From Paenibacillaceae bacterium (GTDB lineage: Bacteria; Bacillota; Bacilli; Paenibacillales; Paenibacillaceae): a DNA stretch of 64,000 nucleotides. The notes beneath the pieces are model-generated. The model was not told the DNA's origin and ran no database searches. It saw only the letters and a program-made list of their open reading frames with translations. The DNA lies in NCBI GenBank assembly GCA_004134985.1, contig REGQ01000032.1:1-64000 (forward strand), in the 5' to 3' direction. Both the position numbers and the translations under genes were made by a program. Below, in pieces: positions 52,513-60,534 of this stretch (position 1 is the stretch's first letter; every line of letters begins with the position of its first letter).

Positions 52513-52635
52513 TTGTTGTATTTTGTACAACATTTCCAGGCATATGAGCCGATTTTCGTGAAATTGTTGTAAAAAATACAACAATTCTTAATATAATTAA
52601 CTTTTCCGCCTAAAATGTTGTAGTTTATACAACAA
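52513..52635. repeat. Three 21-bp palindromes at exact 51-bp spacing
   Basis: TTGTTGTA-N5-TACAACA(A/T) at 52513-52533, 52564-52584 and 52615-52635 (first base A in the third). The starts are 51 bases apart twice. The 30 bases between are unlike each other. Each could form an 8-base hairpin or bind a dimeric protein on one helix face. Confidence 0.88.
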
Positions 52636-52784
52636 TTTTACTTTTATCGTAGCCATTGGTTTGATTTTTGTGGTTGACTACTAACACGTATCGCTCCACC
52701 GCGCGCTGACAGCTGCACTTAGTAAAATCCAAAATTGTTCCCTTCTCTGTCCCCTTGCGGCGGTATTCAATCGTTCAACTCGTA

Positions 52785-52995
52785 TAGGAGCCAACAAGCC
52801 AGAAGCAAGCAGACCAGCAAACCAACAAGCAAATCAACAAAACAGCAAACTAGAAGCAAGCAAACCAACAACCAACTAAACAAGCAAACCAGAAGCAAGC
52901 AAACCAACAAACCAACAAACCAACAAACCAACAACCAACCCAACAACCAAACCAACAAAACAGCAAGCTAGAAGCAATCCAACAAGCCAAGCCAA
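52785..52995. repeat. CA-rich tract 2
   Basis: Repeats of AAGCAAGC and AAACCAAC; AAACCAAC is tandem in 52901-52930. ACAAAACAGCAARCTAGAAG occurs twice, near 52838 and 52956. Again almost without T on the + strand. It ends about 190 bases before the TetR gene start. No gene supported on either strand. Confidence 0.8.
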
Positions 52996-53183
52996 TAGTA
53001 TGCCTCACAGGGTACTGTTGACTTGGCGATTCTTTTCTCTCATAATATGAATGAACATTCATTCATAATTTATTGCGCTTTAGGGATGTTTTCATCTATG
53101 CGCTTTTTTTAGCTGGATTTGAGCGATTTAGCGGAAGTGTGTCCGCCAGTACGAATAAGATAAATCATTTGGAGGAATGCAAA

Positions 53184-53846
53184 TTGTCGGAGCAAAGTAA
53201 GCTGCTGGAACAGCGATTTAATGAAGGGTTTGAGATGATGGTGCCTGACGCCGCCATACGGAAAATTATTTTGAATGCGACCGATGTGTTTGCGAGGAAA
53301 GGGCTGACCGGGGCCAAAATAAAGGATATCGCTGCGACAGCGGGATTCAGCCAAGGCTTCATCTATAACTATTTTCCATCCAAGGATGCGATCTTTACGA
53401 AAATTGTGGAGTTGGCGGCGCAAGGTGCGGGAGATGCAGTGAAGTATGCCTGTGAATTGCAGGGAACGCCCTATCAAAAAATCTACTGGCTCACCGAAGC
53501 GCTTTTATCACCGGACAGCATTGCGATGCAGCATTGGCGCCTGATCATGGTGCAGACGGCAACCTCGGAAGCCATTCCCGAAGAAGCTAAGCAAATCGCA
53601 CAAAGTATGGCGCGTAAGCCCTTTGAGTACTTCGTGCCCTTAATTAAAGAAGGACAAGCTGCCGGAGAAATTGTTGCTGGCGATGCTTTGATGCTGGCCA
53701 TCACCTATTTTTCCTTTATCCAGGGACTAGGCATTACCAAAATTCAGACAAGCGCCGGCATCCCGTTCCCTCCGGTGGAGACCGTACTGCGCTTTTTGGA
53801 AGGGAAGGGTCATGATGGAAAAGGCAATGTCAACGGCACCGTTTAA
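53184..53846 (+). CDS. TetR-family transcriptional regulator
   Basis: A 220-residue repressor: HTH near residues 25-70 (IRKIILNATDVFARKGLTGAKIKDIAATAGFSQGFIYNYFPSKDAIF) and a ligand domain of about 145 residues. Start TTG 53184 is favoured by TTGGAGGA 8 bases upstream; the frame extends to 53073 across a repeat relic (53118-53146) with no site. The next gene, an alpha/beta hydrolase, overlaps its end by about 32 bases, so the two are co-transcribed and the hydrolase is a likely target. Confidence 0.92.
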   Translation: MSEQSKLLEQRFNEGFEMMVPDAAIRKIILNATDVFARKGLTGAKIKDIAATAGFSQGFIYNYFPSKDAIFTKIVELAAQGAGDAVKYACELQGTPYQKIYWLTEALLSPDSIAMQHWRLIMVQTATSEAIPEEAKQIAQSMARKPFEYFVPLIKEGQAAGEIVAGDALMLAITYFSFIQGLGITKIQTSAGIPFPPVETVLRFLEGKGHDGKGNVNGTV

Positions 53847-54723
53847 ATCGTCTGCAGGCCGCACATTGGTTTATGATTCTTACGACCAACTGGTTAGGCA
53901 GTGGCAAGTCGAGCAGCAGTCTCTCTTTATCGATACTTCGTGCGGCCGCACCCATGTGATTGTTTCCGGTGACCGGGGCAACCCGCCTCTGGTGCTATTT
54001 CATGGCGTCGGGGATAATTCGGCGTTAATGTGGATTTATAATATGAAGGAGTTAACCCGGCATTTTCTTGTTATTGCGGTGGATACGTTGGGCGGTCCGG
54101 GAAAAAGTGAGCCGAATGCGCGCTATACCCGCCAATTTTCGCAATCCGAGTGGCTGGAACAACTGTTGAGCCAGCTTCGAATCGAGCTTGGCTTGACGGG
54201 TTTGTATAACATTGCCGGTGTCTCCAATGGAGCTTATCTGGCTTGCCGTTCCGCCGTCTTGTTTCCCGATAAGGTTGAGCGGGTCGTATGCATGGCGGGT
54301 GGACTTACCTGGAGCATGCTCCGCATGATGCGCACTTTCCTGCCTGAGGCGTTGTTCCCGAGCGAGAAGAACACAGCTCGCCTGCTGGCCAAGCTTTGCG
54401 CCCCGGATACGCAGGCGCTGACCGGCAATCCGGAGCTGATGGCGCATTGGCATTGCCTGTTGAAGTATTTTGACAATCGCCTGATGATGGCGCACAAAAA
54501 TACGAAGCTTACCGCAGATGAAATAAGGGTGCTGCAGCCAAAAGCCTTATTCCTGATCGGTCGACACGACCGGCTGAGCAATTACCCCCAAGCGATCCGC
54601 GTCTTGGACAACAGCGATGCAAACTACCGCATCATCGATGATGCGGGACACGCGATTAACCATGAGCAGCCCGAACGGGTTCATGAGGAGATAATCCATT
54701 TTCTGGCGAAGAAGGGCAGTTAG
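53815..54723 (+). CDS. Alpha/beta hydrolase
   Basis: A 302-residue alpha/beta-fold hydrolase without a signal peptide. Visible are the oxyanion strand LVLFHGVGDN, nucleophile elbow GVSNGAY, Asp in FLIGRHDRLS and His in DDAGHAINHEQPERV: a complete triad. Substrate is unknown; esterases and C-C hydrolases share this pattern. ATG 53815 is spaced 5 bases from GGAAGGG, although ATG 53812 and 53827 are possible. It overlaps the TetR regulator and probably is repressed by it. Confidence 0.9.
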   Translation: MEKAMSTAPFKSSAGRTLVYDSYDQLVRQWQVEQQSLFIDTSCGRTHVIVSGDRGNPPLVLFHGVGDNSALMWIYNMKELTRHFLVIAVDTLGGPGKSEPNARYTRQFSQSEWLEQLLSQLRIELGLTGLYNIAGVSNGAYLACRSAVLFPDKVERVVCMAGGLTWSMLRMMRTFLPEALFPSEKNTARLLAKLCAPDTQALTGNPELMAHWHCLLKYFDNRLMMAHKNTKLTADEIRVLQPKALFLIGRHDRLSNYPQAIRVLDNSDANYRIIDDAGHAINHEQPERVHEEIIHFLAKKGS

Positions 54724-54921
54724 CTTATGTGCAGCACCTTCAGTACTTCCAGATCCTCCAGAAACTTTCGCCTCTGGCATCGATCATTTGGGGGGATTCC
54801 GCGGGTTGCAGGCATTTAACTGGTTTGTCTTGGAAGTGACATATATCATTTCGGTTCATGCGTATTCCCTCTATCCTTAAAAGAAAGGAAAGCAATAAAT
54901 CCGATCTGGAGGGATGAAACT

Positions 54922-56196
54922 ATGAAACCGAAAAATCGTTGGCTGATCGCTTTATCTGCAGTTTCGATTCACCTGTCCATCGGTTCCGCATATGCCTACA
55001 GTGTGTTTAAAAATCCCCTTGCCGCCAAGCTTGGCTGGGATAATCAGGAGATCGCTTTTTCGTTTACGCTAGCTATTTTCTTTTTGGGGATTTCCGCGGC
55101 GTTGTTCGGCCGGTTTGTGGAACGCAGAGGCCCGCGGGTTTCGGCCGCTGTTGCAGCTGTATTGTTTGCTGGAGGGTTGGCAGGAGCGGGATTGGCTATT
55201 CATTATGAAGCGTTGTTTGCCTATTACTTATCCTATGGGGTAGTCGGAGGAATTGGCTTGGGTATCGGGTATATTGCTCCCGTGTCCACCTTGGTCAAAT
55301 GGTTTCCCGACCGCCGGGGACTGGCGACAGGTATGGCGGTGCTCGGATTTGGCGCCGGGGCATTGATCTGCAGCCCGGTTGTTGCCAGGCTCGTTGAATC
55401 AATCGGCTTGTCGGCAACTTTTTATACGTTGAGTGCAGTCTACTTTATTTTGATGATTAGCGGAGCGGCTTACATCGCCAGGCCAGCGGAGGGCTGGATG
55501 CCAGAGGGGATGGTCAAGCAGGGTTCCAGCCCGAAACAGGGCGGGCGTCGAATTAAGCAGGATTTGGCGCAAATGCTCGCCAGTGAGGCGGTCAAGACGA
55601 AGCGCTTTTGGCTGCTGTGGGTGATGATGTTCATTAATATTTCCGCTGGTATTATGATTATTTCGGTAGCTTCTCCAATGGCGCAGGAGAAAGTGGGAAT
55701 GTCGGTTGCCGCGGCGGCCACCATGGTCGGGGTTATGGGTTTCTTCAACGGAGGCGGCCGAATAGGCTGGGCATCGTTATCCGATTACCTGGGGCGTACG
55801 AATACGTTCACGATGTTTTTCGCGATTCAGTTGGTGCTGTTCCTGCTGCTTCCGCAAGTGTCGAGCCCGCTGTTCTTCCAGTTGTTTATATTTATCATCC
55901 TTACCTGCTATGGCGGTGGTTTTGCCTCCCTTCCCGCTTATATTGGGGATTTATTCGGTACGAAGCAGCTTGGCGCGATTCATGGCTATTTGCTCACATC
56001 GTGGTCGGCAGCTGGTGTGGCAGGCCCGATGCTGGTTGCCTATATTCGGGATGCGACTTCAAGCTACAATACGACATTTTATATTTTCGGAGCGCTGCTT
56101 GCCTTAGCGCTGGTTACGACAATTCTGCTGCGACTGGACATTAAAGCAGTGGAGAATGAAAAGGCGCCACCCGTTTCGGTATCACTCAAAATATAG
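54922..56196 (+). CDS. OFA-type MFS transporter (oxalate/formate or lactate)
   Basis: A 424-residue 12-helix major facilitator. The opening RWLIALSAVSIHLSIGSAYAYSVFKNPL, GRFVERRGPR after helix 2, and GGIGLGIGYIAPVSTLVKWFPDRRGLATG are typical of the oxalate:formate antiporter (OFA) family. A cytoplasmic loop of about 35 residues joins the two halves. Members move monocarboxylates or dicarboxylates; which one cannot be told. ATG 54922 follows CTGGAGGGATG. It is monocistronic with its own terminator at 56210. Confidence 0.92.
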   Translation: MKPKNRWLIALSAVSIHLSIGSAYAYSVFKNPLAAKLGWDNQEIAFSFTLAIFFLGISAALFGRFVERRGPRVSAAVAAVLFAGGLAGAGLAIHYEALFAYYLSYGVVGGIGLGIGYIAPVSTLVKWFPDRRGLATGMAVLGFGAGALICSPVVARLVESIGLSATFYTLSAVYFILMISGAAYIARPAEGWMPEGMVKQGSSPKQGGRRIKQDLAQMLASEAVKTKRFWLLWVMMFINISAGIMIISVASPMAQEKVGMSVAAAATMVGVMGFFNGGGRIGWASLSDYLGRTNTFTMFFAIQLVLFLLLPQVSSPLFFQLFIFIILTCYGGGFASLPAYIGDLFGTKQLGAIHGYLLTSWSAAGVAGPMLVAYIRDATSSYNTTFYIFGALLALALVTTILLRLDIKAVENEKAPPVSVSLKI

Positions 56197-56209
56197 GCAA
56201 CAGCACAGC

Positions 56210-56246
56210 AAGAGCTTTCTCCTCCGTAAGGAGGGGAGAGCTTTTG
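56210..56246 (+). terminator. Rho-independent terminator
   Basis: AAGAGCTTTCTCCTCC pairs with GGAGGGGAGAGCTTTT (one bulged or mismatched position) around GTAA, ending in TTTTG. Confidence 0.85.
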
Positions 56247-56258
56247 TTGTTAAGGGAG

Positions 56259-56306
56259 TTGCAAAAACTAATAATATTAGTTATTATAAAACTAATGATG
56301 TTAGTT
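56259..56306 (+). promoter_or_regulatory. Promoter with two embedded palindromic operators
   Basis: TTGCAA (56259-56264), 17-base spacer, TATTAT (56282-56287) forms a promoter. A perfect palindrome AACTAATAATATTAGTT (56266-56282) fills the spacer, and AACTAATGATGTTAGTT (56290-56306) follows the -10. Their centres are 24 bases apart. This is the geometry of repressor control; the repressor is not encoded nearby. Confidence 0.78.
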
Positions 56307-56328
56307 TTTATGAATGGAGATGATACTC

Positions 56329-57045
56329 ATGCGAGTTACTCATACAATGACAGTGTATCAGCTTGCTTTTATGCCGCGTCTGTTTCCGGTCAACTGCTAC
56401 TTTATTGAAGAAGAGCAGGAATTGACTTTAATTGATGCCGCGCTTCCCTACAGCAAAAAGGCCATTTTGGACGCTGCCCGCCGTATCGGCAAGCCGATCA
56501 CACGAATCGTCTTAACGCATGCACATGAGGACCATGTGGGCGCGCTTGATGGGCTTAAACAGGATCTGCCTGAGGCACAGGTTTATATTTCCGTTCGCGA
56601 CGCCAAATTGTTAAGCGGGGATCGTTCACTGGAAAGTGGAGAACCACAGACACCGATTCGCGGGAGCGTTCCGAAGAAGCTGATTACGCGTGCAGATATT
56701 CTGCTTCATGACAATGATCGTATCGGTTCTCTCCTTGCACTTTCCGCCCCTGGACATACACCAGGCTCCATGGTTTTTGTTGATACACGGAACAACGCGA
56801 TGATCGCCGGGGATGCATTTCAGTCGAGAGGAGGACTGGCGGTAAGCGGTCAGCTTAATCCATTTTTTCCTTTCCCGGCCTGGGCCACGTGGAGCAAGCA
56901 GACTGCACTGGCTAGCGCCAGACGGCTGCAGCAATACAAGCCGACGCTGCTGGCGACAGGTCACGGACCGATGATAAGCGAGCCAGGGGCAGCAATGGAA
57001 CGCGCCATTGCCAGCGCATCGCATACATTTAGCCAGGACAAGTAG
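56329..57045 (+). CDS. Metallo-beta-lactamase-fold hydrolase
   Basis: A 238-residue MBL-fold protein. The metal-binding motif HAHEDHVGAL is near residue 63, the second His in APGHTPGSMVF near 143 and the Asp in AGDAF near 162, and a final His in TGHGPMI near 212. Such proteins act as hydrolases of thioesters, lactones or other esters (glyoxalase II, lactonase and others); the substrate is not evident. ATG 56329 follows GGAGATGA, better than ATG 56314. It is alone and under the operator-rich promoter at 56259. Confidence 0.92.
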   Translation: MRVTHTMTVYQLAFMPRLFPVNCYFIEEEQELTLIDAALPYSKKAILDAARRIGKPITRIVLTHAHEDHVGALDGLKQDLPEAQVYISVRDAKLLSGDRSLESGEPQTPIRGSVPKKLITRADILLHDNDRIGSLLALSAPGHTPGSMVFVDTRNNAMIAGDAFQSRGGLAVSGQLNPFFPFPAWATWSKQTALASARRLQQYKPTLLATGHGPMISEPGAAMERAIASASHTFSQDK

Positions 57046-57206
57046 ACTGTGCCTAGATCAGGGGACGCTACATTGTAAGGGGCAGGTTTGATTTTGAAGA
57101 CGAATCTCCCAAGTCGCCAAATTGAGCGTCACGTCAACGATTTAATGAACACATCGCGGCAATCCGGATACCTTGAAGTCGAGATTGGGAGTGTCCACAA
57201 TAACAG

Positions 57207-57254
57207 AAGAGGTGTCTCCCCGCAGTCATTGCGATTGCCTGGGAAACACCTCTT
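57207..57254. terminator. Stem-loop between MBL and MFS genes
   Basis: AAGAGGTGTCTCCC pairs with GGGAAACACCTCTT (one mismatch) around a 20-base loop. T-rich sequence on both sides (ATTGTTGTTTTG on +, CTGTTATT on -) allows use by the MBL gene and the converging MFS gene. Confidence 0.6.
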
Positions 57255-57283
57255 ATTGTTGTTTTGCTGTTATCCTCATGCTA

Positions 57284-58483
57284 TCAAGCTTCTTCCGGAA
57301 CTCTCTTGTCCCAGAAGTAGCAGACAAATCCCAGTCCGAGTGCCACTGCTACCAGCAATGCTCCCACCCAAGGGAGGGCATTCAGAGAGAGATGGGTGAT
57401 CACCATGCCTCCGACGAATGCACCGACTGCATTGCCCAAATTCCCGGCGGAATGGCTGGCGGTTGAAGCCAGCGCTGGCGCGGATTTGGCCAGGCTCATC
57501 GTGCGCACCTGCATGCCCGAGAATACCGCGAAGGAAGCGCCGCCCCACAGGAAGATCGTAATGACCGCGGTGATCGGATTGTACATTGTAAAATTAAAGA
57601 TCACCAGTATGACACAGATCGTGAAGTAGATGCCAAGAATGGAGGGCATCAGCTTCCAGTCGGCCAGCCTTCCTCCGATGAGATTACCGATCGTAACGCC
57701 GAAGCCGAAGAGGATGAGAATCCAAGTGACACTATGTTCCTCAAATCCGGTCACATTCACGAGCAGCGGTGTAATATAGGTGAAGATTGCGAACAGGCCG
57801 GCGTTGCCGAACACCCCGATCGTCAGGAAGGTCAGCAGCCTTGGACTTGTCAGCGCCTTTATCTGCTGGCTCATGCTCGCGACCTTCCCTTGCTTCAGCT
57901 GCGGAATAAAGATCATAATACCGATGAGGGTCACGACCCCTACGACAGCAATCGTGCCGAATGAGGCGCGCCAGCCCCAATTCTGCCCGATATAGGTGCC
58001 GAGAGGGACGCCGATAATATTCGCTATTGTCAGACCGGCCATCATCATGGATATGGCTGCGGCCCGCCGATCTGGCGAGACCAACTTCGATGCGATGACG
58101 GCCCCTACGCCGAAGAAGGTGCCATGTGTCAGTGCAGTGATAAGGCGTGCTGTCATCAGTACGGCATAATTGGGAGACAGCACAGCCGCAATATTGCCGA
58201 TAATAAACAAGCCCATCAGCAGGCATAACAGCTTCTTCTCGGGAATTTTCTGCGTAAGCAGCGTGAGAATCGGCGCCCAGACAGCTACCCCCAAAGCGTA
58301 CATGGTAATGAGCTGTCCCGCTGCGGGAATGCTGACATTCAGGTCTTCCGCGACGTTCGGCAGAATGCCCATAATGACGAACTCGGTCATGCCGATCGCG
58401 AACGCTCCGACAGTCAGCGAGATGAGTGAGATGGGGAAGGATCTGGCGGTGGCCTTGTTGGCTACAGCAGGTTGGGATAACAT
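57284..58483 (-). CDS. MFS efflux transporter (AraJ/YdhP-like)
   Basis: A 399-residue 12-helix MFS protein of the arabinose-efflux/DHA1 type. The hallmark GAFAIGMTEFVIMGILPNVAEDLNVSIPAAGQLITMYALGVAVWAP occupies helices 1-2, and HGTFFGVGAVIASKLVSPDRRAAAISMMMAGLTIANIIGVP lies in helices 4-5. It probably expels drugs or sugars. The true start is ATG 58483 (AAGGTGG about 9 bases upstream, MLSQPAV), since the frame to 58750 has no site or homology. It is divergent from selO. Confidence 0.92.
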   Translation of the reverse strand: MLSQPAVANKATARSFPISLISLTVGAFAIGMTEFVIMGILPNVAEDLNVSIPAAGQLITMYALGVAVWAPILTLLTQKIPEKKLLCLLMGLFIIGNIAAVLSPNYAVLMTARLITALTHGTFFGVGAVIASKLVSPDRRAAAISMMMAGLTIANIIGVPLGTYIGQNWGWRASFGTIAVVGVVTLIGIMIFIPQLKQGKVASMSQQIKALTSPRLLTFLTIGVFGNAGLFAIFTYITPLLVNVTGFEEHSVTWILILFGFGVTIGNLIGGRLADWKLMPSILGIYFTICVILVIFNFTMYNPITAVITIFLWGGASFAVFSGMQVRTMSLAKSAPALASTASHSAGNLGNAVGAFVGGMVITHLSLNALPWVGALLVAVALGLGFVCYFWDKRVPEEA

Positions 58484-58812
58484 AATTTTTCTGTCCACCT
58501 TCTTATGATGTGTAATCGGTATAAGCTGTACAGCAGGATGATCCAACTTATCGTTCGTTGATGAAGCGGCTTTGGCGCCTGACAGCGCGCAGACCACCTC
58601 TCCTATTTTGTGACTTTCCAGGCTAGGAATCAAGAAGTTTCTTCGGAAAACGTTTGCACGCGTTTCTTCCTTCAGGACAAGCTTGGTAGAAGTGTAAAAG
58701 GGAGGCTGCCAGCTGGAAAAAGTATGAATCCTCCATTGTCCGGAAAACATAAAAAGCGATCTTGTGCTACTATGATCTTATCAACGTCAACGGAGGAAGA
58801 AGGAGAAATATA

Positions 58813-60288
58813 ATGACACACAATAATGCAAGCGAAGCTTACGGCTGGAATTTTGACAACAGCTATGCCGCACTGTCTGACAGCCTCTTTTCCTTGGTTA
58901 GCCCTACTCCTGTAAGATCGCCCGGTCTAGTCATTTTTAATGACGCTTTGGCTGGCGAGCTCGGCTTGAACGCAGTGGTGCTGAGAAGCGATGACGGGGT
59001 AGCCGTGCTGGCCGGCAACCGGCTTCCAGAGGGCGCCGAGTCGCTGGCCCAGGCTTATGCCGGCCATCAATTCGGGCATTTCACCAAGCTTGGCGACGGG
59101 CGGGCGATTCTGCTCGGCGAGCAAATCACCCCACAGGGCGAACGCTTCGACATTCAGCTCAAGGGACCGGGCAGAACTCCCTATTCGCGCGGGGGCGACG
59201 GGCGGGCAACTCTTGGGCCGATGCTGCGCGAATACATCATTAGCGAAGCGATATACGCGCTGGGCATTCCAACGACCCGCAGCCTGGCGGTGGTGACGAC
59301 GGGCGAGCCGGTATTCCGGGAGACTGCGCTGCCAGGCGCCATTCTGACGAGGGTGGCTGCCAGCCACCTGCGCGTCGGAACCTTTCAGTATGTATCGAAC
59401 TGGGGAACCGCGGAGGAACTCATGCAGCTGGTCGATTACGCGCTTGCGCGGCACTATCCCGAGGCGGTTCCGGGCGACAACAGACCGCTGACACTGCTGA
59501 AGGAAGTGATCGGGAGGCAGGCTGCGCTGATCGCCAGCTGGCAGCTGGTCGGTTTTATTCACGGGGTAATGAACACGGACAACATGACGATCAGCGGGGA
59601 GACAATCGATTATGGGCCCTGCGCCTTCATGGACGTCTACGATCCGGCGACCGTGTTCAGTTCTATTGATGCACAAGGCCGCTATGCCTACGGCAACCAG
59701 CCGCGCATTGGCGCCTGGAACCTGGCCAGACTGGCGGAGGCGCTTCTTCCCGTACTGCATCATGATGAGGCGGAGGCAATCAAGCTGGCCGAGGAGGCGA
59801 TCGGGGGCTACTCCGACCTGTTCTACGGGAATTGGATCAAGGGGATGAGGGCGAAGCTGGGGCTGTACGATGAAGAGTCGGAGGACGAAGCGCTCATTCA
59901 TGACCTGCTGGTGATAATGAAAGAAGCGGGCGCAGACTACACGAATACATTTCGTGCTTTGACCATGGGCAGGCTGGAGCCTGCCGCGCTTCAGGCAAGC
60001 GCCGAGTTCGCCCCGTGGCATGAGCGATGGCAGGCGAGACTCGGTAGGCAGCAGGAGAGCGCGGACGCTGCCCGGCAGCTGATGCAGCGCAGTAATCCGG
60101 CCGTGATCCCCCGGAATTATCGGGTGGAAGAAGCGCTTGCGGCGGCGGTCGAGCGCAGCGATTACAGCGTCATGGAGCGCCTGCTGCAGGCGTTGTCGAG
60201 TCCTTATGCTTATTCGGAGGCACAGGAGGAATATGCCGCTCCGCCCGAGGCGAACTCCAGTCCGTACCAGACCTTCTGCGGCACCTGA
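58813..60288 (+). CDS. selO: Protein adenylyltransferase SelO
   Basis: A 491-residue pseudokinase-fold AMPylase (YdiU/UPF0061). Motifs match the family: [20 protein letters not shown] near residue 80, [38 protein letters not shown] near 245, and the C-terminal Cys in TFCGT, the position of selenocysteine in the eukaryotic protein. SelO transfers AMP to serine, threonine or tyrosine of other proteins, with a redox-stress role. ATG 58813 follows AAGGAG, 51 bases inside the frame. It is divergent from the MFS gene. Confidence 0.95.
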   Translation: MTHNNASEAYGWNFDNSYAALSDSLFSLVSPTPVRSPGLVIFNDALAGELGLNAVVLRSDDGVAVLAGNRLPEGAESLAQAYAGHQFGHFTKLGDGRAILLGEQITPQGERFDIQLKGPGRTPYSRGGDGRATLGPMLREYIISEAIYALGIPTTRSLAVVTTGEPVFRETALPGAILTRVAASHLRVGTFQYVSNWGTAEELMQLVDYALARHYPEAVPGDNRPLTLLKEVIGRQAALIASWQLVGFIHGVMNTDNMTISGETIDYGPCAFMDVYDPATVFSSIDAQGRYAYGNQPRIGAWNLARLAEALLPVLHHDEAEAIKLAEEAIGGYSDLFYGNWIKGMRAKLGLYDEESEDEALIHDLLVIMKEAGADYTNTFRALTMGRLEPAALQASAEFAPWHERWQARLGRQQESADAARQLMQRSNPAVIPRNYRVEEALAAAVERSDYSVMERLLQALSSPYAYSEAQEEYAAPPEANSSPYQTFCGT

Positions 60289-60473
60289 TCCGTGAGCATA
60301 CAGCATTCAGCGTCAGGGGGAACAGCGAGCGAGAACCCCCCGGCAAAGACAGGCAGCCTGAGACAAGTAAAGGTCAATGCAATTCCGGTGCGAAGAAAAT
60401 GAGCAATACAAAAACATCCGAACGTCTATTCATCATTTTTCGAGCTTTTATGTTAAAATGAAGGATATTTCGG

Positions 60474-60499
60474 CCTGGCAGCATCTATAATCTGCCAGG
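60474..60499 (+). promoter_or_regulatory. Leader hairpin upstream of the GDPD gene
   Basis: CCTGGCAG and CTGCCAGG form an 8-base perfect stem with a 10-base loop, 36 bases before ATG 60535. No T-run follows, so it is more likely an operator or mRNA leader element than a terminator. Confidence 0.4.
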
Positions 60500-60534
60500 T
60501 CGCGAATGACTATCTTTACAAGCAGGTGAAAAAT

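Noticed and set aside
52513-52635. Three regularly spaced repeats as a CRISPR array
   Set aside because: Only three 21-base units, all perfect palindromes with drifting loops, and no cas genes in 64 kb.
57088-57399. A 103-codon frame over the end of the MFS gene
   Set aside because: It crosses the terminator hairpin and the MFS coding region, and has no ribosome binding site.
58645-58658. cre-like GGAAAACGTTTGCA between the MFS and selO genes
   Set aside because: One fixed position is wrong, and neither neighbour is an expected CcpA target.
58927-60306. A 459-codon minus-strand frame opposite selO
   Set aside because: selO has full family motifs; the opposite frame is a codon-bias shadow.
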